A stretch of 64,000 nt of DNA from Corallium rubrum (Eukaryota > Cnidaria > Anthozoa > Scleralcyonacea > Coralliidae), in NCBI GenBank assembly GCA_964035015.1, contig OZ036013.1:7957051-8021050 (forward strand), read 5' to 3'. Numbering within the stretch: the stretch's first letter is position 1; each line of letters opens with the position of its first letter. This document shows, one piece after another, positions 20,526 to 27,649 of this stretch. The notes under the pieces are model-generated. The model worked only from the letters and a program-made list of their open reading frames with translations, was not told the DNA's origin and made no database searches. The position numbers and the translations under genes are program-made.

Positions 20526-20945
20526 CTACAAAACAAACCTAGACACCAAATACCCACCAACCAGACCAACAGACCCAATAAACAGGGTCTGATACTCTTT
20601 CATCTCACTAGATGGTTTGTAATAGTCAGACAACTCAGGCCTTAGCCGGGACGACCCAACGGCCTCAACCTGCCTCAACCTATCCCTCAGCAGATCCAGA
20701 GCGTGGTTCGTTGTGTTGATGTCAGCGTTGGCGTCAGACAGTTCCTGCCTCATCCTTTGTATCCTATCCTTCTTATCCACTTCACCCTCATACCATTTCT
20801 CCTTCGCCCTAGCCAGCTGCTCAAGGGCGTGGTTGTGTCTCTTAATCTCAGCCTCATATCCGGTGTGATTTAACTTCGAAAACATGAATCCAGCGCCCGC
20901 GAAGGCCAAGGCGTTAAACAGTCCACCAGCAACCACACTAGCCAT
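20526..20945 (-). CDS. Polinton protein with coiled coil and terminal membrane segments, 139 aa
   Basis: ATG 20945 directly follows TTATATAT. The N-terminus (VVAGGLFNALAFAGAGFMF) and C-terminus (LFIGSVGLVGGYLVSRFVL) are hydrophobic. Between them lies a charged helical region (EIKRHNHALEQLARAKEKW, then RLRQVEAVGSS) that probably forms a coiled coil. The layout is typical of small conserved Polinton proteins of unknown function; a virion or membrane role is possible. Confidence 0.75.
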   Translation of the reverse strand: MASVVAGGLFNALAFAGAGFMFSKLNHTGYEAEIKRHNHALEQLARAKEKWYEGEVDKKDRIQRMRQELSDANADINTTNHALDLLRDRLRQVEAVGSSRLRPELSDYYKPSSEMKEYQTLFIGSVGLVGGYLVSRFVL

Positions 20946-20972
20946 ATATATAACTAGACATAATACACTTCG

Positions 20973-21326
20973 TTACAGAGATCCGATAATAGAATGGATG
21001 TTACGCCTTTCCCAATACGGAATTCTGATTATCTGATAACCGTTGTTCTCGGCGTACTCGTCTTTCATCCGATCGTGTTCCTTCTGTACCTTAAAGCGTC
21101 TTTCTGCCTCTTCCTGAGTAAACTTACCAGACCAGGTGGAAGGGCTGAAATGTTGTTCACCATCATACTCAATAAGTAAGAAAAAACCATCGCTAAGAGG
21201 TACCGCGAAGTCATACCTCAGAAGGCCACCACCCAACCCCACTAACCCATCAAAGGTTTTCTCCCTAACCGCCTCAATCCCACTAACACGTAAAGCATCC
21301 CACACATCTCTTTCTCCTCTAGACAT
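20973..21326 (-). CDS. PD-(D/E)XK-type endonuclease, 117 aa
   Basis: The core LRYDFAVPL...LLIEYDGEQHF has the Asp of motif I and the E-x-D pattern of a Vsr/homing-nuclease-like PD-(D/E)XK fold. The C-terminal half HDRMKDEYAENNGYQIIRIP is the typical follow-on helix and strand. The substrate is unknown; resolving branched or terminal replication intermediates is a reasonable guess. ATG 21326 has no TATA-like motif before it, unlike most neighbours. Confidence 0.75.
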   Translation of the reverse strand: MSRGERDVWDALRVSGIEAVREKTFDGLVGLGGGLLRYDFAVPLSDGFFLLIEYDGEQHFSPSTWSGKFTQEEAERRFKVQKEHDRMKDEYAENNGYQIIRIPYWERRNIHSIIGSL

Positions 21327-21392
21327 AGGGGGTAGTCAACGTGTCTCGACCTCCACGCTCATAGTAACCACTGCGTGTGGAACCCCCTTAGG

Positions 21393-21632
21393 CTACTTGG
21401 GCTTTGAAAAAGGGTCAACCGGTAGGTACCCCTTAGACTGAACATATTTAATCCCAACTGTGCTGATTCCAACGGCTAGAGCCAGCTTGGCGGTACCCCG
21501 TACAGACTCAGGGGTGCTCAAAGGTTCCCTCAGGACCTTCTTTGAAGCCATGGAGACTGCCACAGCTCCACTTGTGATCAGGAGGGCGTCGTAGAGTTCG
21601 TTCATCAGTTCTTTTCGGTCGGTGGTTGACAT
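21393..21632 (-). CDS. Small Polinton membrane protein, 79 aa
   Basis: ATG 21632 follows GTTAGTATA. Two moderately hydrophobic segments are present: ALLITSGAVAVSMA and LALAVGISTVGIKYV. The C-terminus is YLPVDPFSKPK. The function is not known. Confidence 0.7.
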   Translation of the reverse strand: MSTTDRKELMNELYDALLITSGAVAVSMASKKVLREPLSTPESVRGTAKLALAVGISTVGIKYVQSKGYLPVDPFSKPK

Positions 21633-21648
21633 TATACTAACACATATT

Positions 21649-22029
21649 TCATTCGTCGAAGGTGTCTAAGACCGGGGAAGTCCGGACGGGCCCCTGTGGT
21701 TCGACAGTTCCTCCCATTACCTTCTCCTCATCAACAGTTTTCAGCCTCTGAACCTCCCTTCTCTCCTGCCTCATAGTGTAATAAAGTGAGGCCCCACCGA
21801 TAACCAATCCAACGGTTCCAATCAGATATCCGTAATAAGCTGACCGACCACCAACCCCAGGACCAATCTCAGCCGTCAACCGCTCTCTGGCTTTCCTCTC
21901 CTTGGCTGCCTTTGATATCTGAGCCAGTCGTTTACCAGCCTCCACCCGTTTCGGATCCTTGACTCACTCCGTCTTGACCGCTGATGTCACCTTAGGGACT
22001 TCTGGGGTTTTTTCAGACTCGTCAGCCAT
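21649..22029 (-). pseudogene. Small Polinton membrane gene with in-frame TGA
   Basis: The only ATG is at 22029, in a GTATAGATGG context (MADESEKTPEV). The frame meets TGA at codon 22 (21964-21966) and then continues without interruption to 21649. The downstream part has a basic helix (EAGKRLAQISKAAKERKARE), one membrane segment (YLIGTVGLVIGGASLYYTM) and an acidic tail. No ATG lies after the stop that would keep the basic helix, so the gene looks broken by a point mutation. Confidence 0.65.
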
Positions 22030-22041
22030 CTATACACTAAT

Positions 22042-22329
22042 CTATGTTTCATCTGTGAGGTCATCGTCTGGAGTCTCTGTGAGACCGTCGGCTGGAATCT
22101 CTGAGGTTGTTTCTGAGGAATCTATGAGACCATCGGCTGGGATCTCTGAGGCTGTTTGTGGGAAGTCTGTAGAGGTCTCTAAGACCGTCGGCCAGACGAC
22201 AACAGACTCAGTCACGTAGTACTCTCCCCTACGGTTCCTCCTAACACAATGCCCCATCACCCCGATAGCTCTTCTGAGGGCGTGGAAGATAATCAGTATG
22301 GGTCGTCTAAGTCTCTTTGGAATCTTCAT
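22042..22329 (-). CDS. Small basic Polinton protein, 95 aa
   Basis: The N-terminus is strongly basic and hydrophobic (MKIPKRLRRPILIIFHALRR), followed by a Cys/Arg patch (GHCVRRNRRGEYYV). The C-terminal half is a duplicated acidic stretch in which SEIPADGL occurs twice. Its ATG (22329) is divergent from the kinase ATG (22375), leaving a 45-bp shared upstream region. A DNA-binding or virion protein is possible, but the family is not recognised. Confidence 0.65.
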   Translation of the reverse strand: MKIPKRLRRPILIIFHALRRAIGVMGHCVRRNRRGEYYVTESVVVWPTVLETSTDFPQTASEIPADGLIDSSETTSEIPADGLTETPDDDLTDET

Positions 22330-22374
22330 ATAAAATACGGGAGGTCTAGGGCTGTACCGTATACCTGAGGTATA
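22330..22374. promoter_or_regulatory. Divergent upstream region, kinase / small basic gene
   Basis: These 45 bp separate two divergent ATGs. TATAAAAT reads toward the left gene (TTTTATATG on its strand), and GGTATAATG touches the kinase ATG. Confidence 0.5.
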
Positions 22375-23118
22375 ATGACTGGGACAAAGCTCGGTGCTCG
22401 GCTGATCACCCTCGACGGGAACATCGGTGTGGGAAAGACAACGTTTGCTATACCATTCGCTGTGAGAAATGGTTATTACCTTGCTGAGGAGCCAGTTGAC
22501 GACAATCCGTACCTCGAAAGGTTTTACGCCGACCCCGGGAGGTGGGCGTACGAAATGGAGACCTGGTTCCTAGGTGAGAGAATTGACGTCTACCTAGAGG
22601 CTCTGGAGTTAATCAACGAAGGGAGGAATGTGATTGTGGAGCGAACACATCACAGCTGTCTGGTTTTCACTAAGAACTGCTGGCGTAATGGGTGGATAAC
22701 CGACAAACAGTTCTCCGAGTATTCCCAAGTCTTCCACTCACTAAACAACCTACTCCCAACCCCCGATGCCCTACTATTCCTAAAAGCCTCGGTTGACACC
22801 TGTTACGGCCGGATGCTCAGGAGAGGCCGGAAATGTGAATCCGGTGTGACTAAGGATTACCTCAGATGTGTGGGGAGGTACATGGGGGAGATGACTGAGG
22901 ACATAGCCCTTGAGGGGACTAAGGTGATTACCCTCGACTGGGAAGACTTCGGTCCGGATGAGTCGGAGGTGGTCGGTACCCTCAGTGGGGTTCCTAGTGG
23001 GTTCCACGGTTGGATGGCTCGTGTGAACGGTCGGGACGTCTACATACCAGAGATCGTCAGTCAGGTCCGCCAGGCCCGGCATGCTCAGCTGAGTCATAGG
23101 TCCTATGGTACCATGTAA
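22375..23118 (+). CDS. Deoxynucleoside kinase-like protein
   Basis: 247 residues. The phosphate-binding loop is GNIGVGKTT (15-23), followed by EEPVDDNPYLERFY (38-51), the ERT version of the DRS/ERS motif (89-91), PDALLFLKA (130-138) and the lid arginines RRGRK (149-153). This is the order of the dNK/thymidine-kinase-2 family, which phosphorylates deoxynucleosides to raise dNTP supply. All key residues seem present. Inside a Polinton it would support replication in cells with low dNTP pools. It points right in an otherwise leftward block, and its last 62 bp overlap the convergent 173-residue gene. Confidence 0.88.
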   Translation: MTGTKLGARLITLDGNIGVGKTTFAIPFAVRNGYYLAEEPVDDNPYLERFYADPGRWAYEMETWFLGERIDVYLEALELINEGRNVIVERTHHSCLVFTKNCWRNGWITDKQFSEYSQVFHSLNNLLPTPDALLFLKASVDTCYGRMLRRGRKCESGVTKDYLRCVGRYMGEMTEDIALEGTKVITLDWEDFGPDESEVVGTLSGVPSGFHGWMARVNGRDVYIPEIVSQVRQARHAQLSHRSYGTM

Positions 23119-23578
23119 TCATACTGTCGGTGTGTGGACAGACCTCAGTCACAATGTCGTCGAGTACACGGACGTCGGATAGGAAGACAGTCTCATTGTA
23201 GGAGACCCCACGTAGAAAGCTTCTGATCTGTGTCAGGACCTTGTGGTAGTTGACGTGAGCAAACTCACAGTTTTCCAGCCTACCAGACATCCTCGACTTG
23301 GTTATGTACCCATGGATCAGGACGCCAGGACCGGCTATGGTTCCGAGAATCAGTGGGTTAGCTGTAACACCACCAGCTATTCCCCCAACCACAGTCAACC
23401 CAATAGAGACCGTCTCGAGGATCATCTTCAGTCTCTTCAGTCGGGTGTGTTTCCACTTGTAACAGGTCGCCAGCCTGTGGTAATACGAATAGAGTCGGGT
23501 TAGAGAGTCCACTTCAGCCGATTGGAGGTTTTTACTAATGTGGTTGAAGCTGACGACGCTTTTTCTTTTTCTCTTCAT
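23057..23578 (-). CDS. Polinton membrane protein, 173 aa, unknown
   Basis: Helical N-terminal part (SAEVDSLTRLYSYYHRLATC), then a hydrophobic hairpin (SIGLTVVGGIAGGVTANP and ILGTIAGPGVLIHGYI, about residues 57-92) and a helical C-terminal half. The pattern of two membrane segments between helices resembles SLATT-like proteins, but that is only a likeness. The 3' end overlaps the kinase gene on the other strand by 62 bp. Confidence 0.7.
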   Translation of the reverse strand: MKRKRKSVVSFNHISKNLQSAEVDSLTRLYSYYHRLATCYKWKHTRLKRLKMILETVSIGLTVVGGIAGGVTANPLILGTIAGPGVLIHGYITKSRMSGRLENCEFAHVNYHKVLTQIRSFLRGVSYNETVFLSDVRVLDDIVTEVCPHTDSMITWYHRTYDSAEHAGPGGPD

Positions 23579-23583
23579 TCTAA

Positions 23584-24414
23584 TTACAGGTCATATTCAA
23601 CCATAACCTCATTACAGATCTTCTCAATGTCAGATACCCCCAGACGACCCTCTACGATTCTCATACCGTAGAAGTTGATGTCTGAATAATACTTCCTAAG
23701 ACGGTTTAACCCAAACACATTCAGATAAGGTGTCCCTATTTGTCCGATGTTACTGATGAAAAATGAGTCCTTCAGCATTTCACCATTTATCCTGACGTGT
23801 GACACTCTAAGCCCGGATAGCCAGTGGGCAGATATCAGGATCTTCTTTCCAATGAACTTCGCTGGGATCGTACACTCGTAAAACTTAGACGGTGACGACC
23901 CTTCCACAAGCAGTTTGTCACTTACTCCAGCTTTAAACCCAAAGCTCTTACCGGGACCGCTACTACCATTATTGGTAACAATCATTTCCCAGTCATTTTC
24001 CTTAGGTCTTACGCTATTCCTCTTTACCACAGCAAAAACTGAAACGTCGGCGAACATGAATCTGGGTATGCTAACGTGGAAGACCGTCCTTATCGTTGTC
24101 TCAGGGTGAAGGAAGTGGTGGTCACCGGCGGTGTTTAGCTGTGGGTTGATACTTGGAGGTCTCCAAAACATGGCTGAGTAGACCCCACCGTTTCTGTCTT
24201 CTATGTAATCAACAAAGGGGGGGGGGGGGGGGAGTTTGGAGATCGCGCTCTTACTGGCTCTGGTTACGTTCAGGTTGAAAATGACTCTGTGGTTGTGGGT
24301 TTTCGTGTAAGCTTTTAGCTTATCGTTGAGCTGCTTCAGATCACTGCTGAGTTGCTTAGTGACCTGACTAGGGGCTCCTTTTTCCGGCTTACTGTAACCA
24401 TAAAACAGACTCAT
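23584..24414 (-). CDS. Fibre-like protein with LamG/jelly-roll-type C-terminus, 276 aa
   Basis: ATG 24414 follows TATAGTAT. A short N-terminus (MSLFYGYSKPEKG) and a helix lead into a Pro6 tract encoded by G16 on the plus strand (24217-24232). The rest is beta-rich and ends with FYGMRIVEGRLGVSDIEKIC, the pattern seen at the end of LamG/concanavalin-like domains. A short anchor, a linker and a lectin-like head suggest a receptor-binding fibre of the virion. That is inference, as no family was confirmed. Confidence 0.65.
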   Translation of the reverse strand: MSLFYGYSKPEKGAPSQVTKQLSSDLKQLNDKLKAYTKTHNHRVIFNLNVTRASKSAISKLPPPPPFVDYIEDRNGGVYSAMFWRPPSINPQLNTAGDHHFLHPETTIRTVFHVSIPRFMFADVSVFAVVKRNSVRPKENDWEMIVTNNGSSGPGKSFGFKAGVSDKLLVEGSSPSKFYECTIPAKFIGKKILISAHWLSGLRVSHVRINGEMLKDSFFISNIGQIGTPYLNVFGLNRLRKYYSDINFYGMRIVEGRLGVSDIEKICNEVMVEYDL

Positions 24415-24417
24415 ATA

Positions 24418-25197
24418 CTATAGGACGTATTTACTGAACAGATACCCAAACACAGCTGTTATGACCAATAGGATTCCCAACTCATTGTCCGGCTTTGGTT
24501 GTCTGTCAGGTGTGTGGACGGTTGATCTGTCAGGTGTGTGGACGGTTGGTTCGTCAGGTGTATGGACAGCTGGTTCGTCGTCTAGTGTTTCCAGGTGTGA
24601 ACCGGTCTCCTGATGTGGCTTCTTTGGTTGTTTGTGAACACCTTGGTAGTTGACCTTAGAATTAATACCAAACCTCATACCCTCTGACGCACGTCTGAGA
24701 ACGTTGTTATATCCTAAGATTTTCTCCTTCAGTATCGTCAGTGAGCCCGGCACTAACCACGTGTCAGGACTTATGGCTAGGTTCTGGGTGACGTTAGTAT
24801 CTGATATTGCCCTGTTCATATTCAAAATCCAGGTGCTGACGCTGTAGTTAACGACGGCATCCTCTGCAAGGACTCTAAACTCTTGCTGTGTCTCGAGACT
24901 GCCAGCACCTTTATTAACAATGCTGACCCTTGTTTTAGCCTGTGAGCCGAGAACGGCGTAAACATAAGCCTCGATGGACTCATTCAGATACTGTAAGCCT
25001 ACCCTGGTGAAACCATCTGTCCGTAAAGGGATGAACCTTCTGTAGTGTGTCTTATAGTCACTATTGAGACGCCACATCCACTCACGGAACGAACGGTTGT
25101 GTTTGTAACCAGAGTGAGGATTAATCAGGAACTTTTTTTCTCTGGGTATGTTCGCCATGTTGTCAATCACATCGTGTCCAACGCCGAACTCTCTCAT
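24418..25197 (-). CDS. Polinton protein with VHTPD repeats and C-terminal membrane anchor, 259 aa
   Basis: The main body (about residues 1-190) has no recognised motif. It is followed by three tandem VHTPD units in a Pro/Thr/Asp-rich stalk, and ends with a membrane segment (LGILLVITAVFGYLFSKYVL). This looks like a surface protein anchored at its C-terminus. The stop is 4 bp from the ATG of the fibre-like gene, so the two may be co-transcribed. Confidence 0.7.
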   Translation of the reverse strand: MREFGVGHDVIDNMANIPREKKFLINPHSGYKHNRSFREWMWRLNSDYKTHYRRFIPLRTDGFTRVGLQYLNESIEAYVYAVLGSQAKTRVSIVNKGAGSLETQQEFRVLAEDAVVNYSVSTWILNMNRAISDTNVTQNLAISPDTWLVPGSLTILKEKILGYNNVLRRASEGMRFGINSKVNYQGVHKQPKKPHQETGSHLETLDDEPAVHTPDEPTVHTPDRSTVHTPDRQPKPDNELGILLVITAVFGYLFSKYVL

Positions 25198-25306
25198 TAG
25201 GTCACTCCTCTTTTCCGTTATAAGACGTTCTAGTATACGCCGCGTGGTGAAATAGAGGTGAAACGCATGATTGAGGAGACCACTGGATATACGTCGTCTG
25301 AGAATT
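25198..25306. other. 109-bp intergenic region
   Basis: On the minus strand it contains GTATACTAG and TTATAACGG before the gene that starts at 25197. No coding signal is seen. Confidence 0.4.
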
Positions 25307-25822
25307 TTAGGTTTCTACCCCAACGCCACAGCAGTACGAACTGAGATAGACAGCGAATATGAGCTGGTAATAAGGTTTACTGTTATCCCACCATACCGCG
25401 ATGTCCGTCCGGTTCCCTGGATTCAGGACTGGTAACTTTGCCATAAAAAAGTCTTGGCCGTTAACGTAGACTCTGAAATTGTTAAGGTCGTAGTTTATGG
25501 CGTTGTCTGATAGGTACGTGAACTTTGAAAAGTCATATTTCCCCTCAATGTCACTCTTCCAGTGTCGCTTACCCTGAATCTTCTGTACCGTACCACCACC
25601 GAGCCATATCTTTGGAAATCTGGGCGGTGGTTTATTTATTGTTAAATACTTGGTGTAGTCCCTGTTGTTCTTAAACTCCGCGTCACCAGTGTAGATGTAT
25701 GAGTCACCGACAGGTCCAAAAAACACACCAGGTTCTGACTGACCGAAGATTGAATCAGTTATAAACTTGGTTCTGTCGGCGTATGGGTATTTGGTGAAAA
25801 ACTCTCTCAGGGTCTTACTCAT
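25307..25822 (-). CDS. Polinton protein, 171 aa, unknown
   Basis: ATG 25822 follows ATGATAT. The protein is rich in Tyr, Asn and Gly with alternating hydrophobic residues, so it is probably beta-rich. It has no membrane segment and ends SSYCCGVGVET. It is the first gene of the leftward cluster and diverges from the integrase. A small structural protein is possible; not recognised. Confidence 0.65.
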   Translation of the reverse strand: MSKTLREFFTKYPYADRTKFITDSIFGQSEPGVFFGPVGDSYIYTGDAEFKNNRDYTKYLTINKPPPRFPKIWLGGGTVQKIQGKRHWKSDIEGKYDFSKFTYLSDNAINYDLNNFRVYVNGQDFFMAKLPVLNPGNRTDIAVWWDNSKPYYQLIFAVYLSSYCCGVGVET

Positions 25823-25841
25823 ATATCATAGGTTAGGTTAT
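25823..25841. promoter_or_regulatory. 19-bp divergent start region
   Basis: Only 19 bp separate the ATG of the leftward gene and the ATG of the integrase. ATATAT abuts one start and GGTTAT abuts the other. Confidence 0.5.
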
Positions 25842-26939
25842 ATGGACGCTGGGGTTGGGCTGGAACAGGAACTGAGAGATATATGGTATAATCCGAAAAC
25901 AGGATATCAGTCGGCTGAACGATTGTATCAGAAGGCAGTGGGAGAAGGTCTTGATGTGAGTAGGAAGGCAGTGAGGGATTGGCTTAAGACACAGGACACG
26001 TACACGAGGTATAAGCCGATTGTGAGAAAGCATAAGTTCAGACAGACGTTCGTCAGCCACCTCGGTGAACAGATACAGATGGACTTGGTTGATATGGGGA
26101 AGTATAAGAACCAGAATAAGGGGTATTACTGGATTTTGACGGCTGTTGAGATTCTGAGTAGGTATGCTTTCGCCGTTCCTGTTTACAGGAAGGACACGAA
26201 AAACATGACCGAGGCTGTGGATAAGCTGTTGGGACAGTTCAGAGGTCGCTTTGGTGGTTACCCTGACCTGGCTCAGTTCGACGATGGGAAGGAGTTTTAT
26301 AACGTTGGTGTGAAAGGTCTGCTAAAGGAACGTGGTGTTGAGTACTTCAGTACGTTTTCAGACAAGAAAGCAGCGATCGTCGAACGATTCAACAGAACAC
26401 TTAAGACTGCTATGTGGAAGTACTTTTACACCAAGGGGACTTATAGGTGGATTGATGTTTTGGGTGATCTCGTTGAGGGTTATAACAACACAAAACACAG
26501 TGTCGTTATGTTGAAGCCCAAGGACGTGGGTAAGTCAAACGAAAATCAGGTCTGGAATACGTTGTTCGGTCACCATTTTGGTGATCATCCTTTACCCAAG
26601 TTCCGGGTTGGAGACACTGTGAGGGTGTCAAAGTACAAGAGCATATTCACAAAGGGTTATGAGGCTAACTTCACTGAGGAAATCTTTAGGATAGTGAAGG
26701 TCATCCGTGGTGACCCAAACGTTTACGAAATAGAGGATGCTGAGGGTGAGCCGATTATTGGAAAGTTCTATGAGGAGGAGTTGTCGCCGGTGGATAAGAA
26801 GGATGACGTTTATAGAGTGGAGAAGGTGTTGAAGAGGAAGAGAGTCGCTGGGAGGAAGATGGTGTTGGTCAAGTGGTTGGGTTATGGTGATAGGCACAAC
26901 TCATGGATACCCGAGAGTGACGTACAAAACCTGGGTTAA
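25842..26939 (+). CDS. Polinton integrase (RVE type) with chromodomain
   Basis: 365 residues from ATG 25842; open codons upstream have no better start and would overlap the divergent gene. The catalytic triad is D81 (QMDLVDMG), D147 (QFDDGKEF) and E181 (AAIVERFNRTL). An SH3-like region follows (FRVGDTVRVSKYK), then a chromodomain at about 322-363 (VYRVEKVLKRK...VKWLGYGDRHNSWIP) with its aromatic residues. The enzyme joins element ends to target DNA and makes the 6-bp duplication seen here. The chromodomain may steer insertion to marked chromatin. The stop overlaps the next ATG as TAATG. Confidence 0.95.
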   Translation: MDAGVGLEQELRDIWYNPKTGYQSAERLYQKAVGEGLDVSRKAVRDWLKTQDTYTRYKPIVRKHKFRQTFVSHLGEQIQMDLVDMGKYKNQNKGYYWILTAVEILSRYAFAVPVYRKDTKNMTEAVDKLLGQFRGRFGGYPDLAQFDDGKEFYNVGVKGLLKERGVEYFSTFSDKKAAIVERFNRTLKTAMWKYFYTKGTYRWIDVLGDLVEGYNNTKHSVVMLKPKDVGKSNENQVWNTLFGHHFGDHPLPKFRVGDTVRVSKYKSIFTKGYEANFTEEIFRIVKVIRGDPNVYEIEDAEGEPIIGKFYEEELSPVDKKDDVYRVEKVLKRKRVAGRKMVLVKWLGYGDRHNSWIPESDVQNLG

Positions 26940-27643
26940 TGTATACCCGGGTAATGAGGTTAACATTATTCATTGAAAACGGTGAGAAGACTGTCTATTT
27001 CGAACAACCTATCATGGTGACAGGTCCAAGACCACAGGTGATGCTGAAGAAAGCGACGGTATACTGGAACTATAACAATGTGGTGTCAGGTCTGAACGAT
27101 AAGGTGTCGTTTGATGGTGTTGAGACATCCGCTCCTGAAGGTTATTTCGACTTTGACGCGGTAGAGACGTTTGTTAAGGGCTTAGCCGGGGGTCTGTTGG
27201 GGACGGTTGAGTTTGGTAAGAATGTTTACAACGGAACTTCAAAAGTGAAAACGTCTGAAAAGCTGAAACTTGGGAAGATGGGTCTTCTTTTGGGGTTTGG
27301 TGAGAACGATGTGATAGATGTTGGTGGTGGTGGGTGGACGAATAGTCCGAATCAGGTGGACATCAACAGAGGGTTGAGGTATGTTGGGATCTCGTGTGAC
27401 GCTGTTGAGAGTGAGAAGAGTCTGGACAATGGGAGGAGGAGTGATCTGATTGGTACTCTTCCGATAACCTCTGAACAGAGTTTGAAAGGAAGCGTACAGC
27501 ACTACACAGACATTGAGTCGAGAGCTGAGATCCGAAAGGGTGTCTATGGTAAGATGACCTTTAGGATTCGTGGGAATAATGATCATTCAGTAGGTCGGCC
27601 GGTTGGGATCGGAGCTGTTCTGCTTGAGTTGTACATAGGTTAG
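26939..27643 (+). CDS. Probable minor capsid (penton) protein, 234 aa
   Basis: The first ATG overlaps the integrase stop, and a second ATG at 26954 (MRLTLFIENGEKTVYF) may be the real start. The protein is beta-rich with a Gly-rich centre and a C-terminal strand pattern (MTFRIRG...GIGAVLLELYIG) that fits a single jelly roll. Its size and its place in the same rightward operon as the major capsid protein and ATPase fit a Polinton penton. The call rests on context more than on a signature. Confidence 0.6.
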   Translation: MYTRVMRLTLFIENGEKTVYFEQPIMVTGPRPQVMLKKATVYWNYNNVVSGLNDKVSFDGVETSAPEGYFDFDAVETFVKGLAGGLLGTVEFGKNVYNGTSKVKTSEKLKLGKMGLLLGFGENDVIDVGGGGWTNSPNQVDINRGLRYVGISCDAVESEKSLDNGRRSDLIGTLPITSEQSLKGSVQHYTDIESRAEIRKGVYGKMTFRIRGNNDHSVGRPVGIGAVLLELYIG

Positions 27644-27649
27644 TATATA

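Noticed and set aside
26939..26953. TAATG start as the certain start of the penton-like gene
   Set aside because: A second ATG 15 bp downstream begins a more typical N-terminus, so the overlapping ATG may be unused; both are mentioned.
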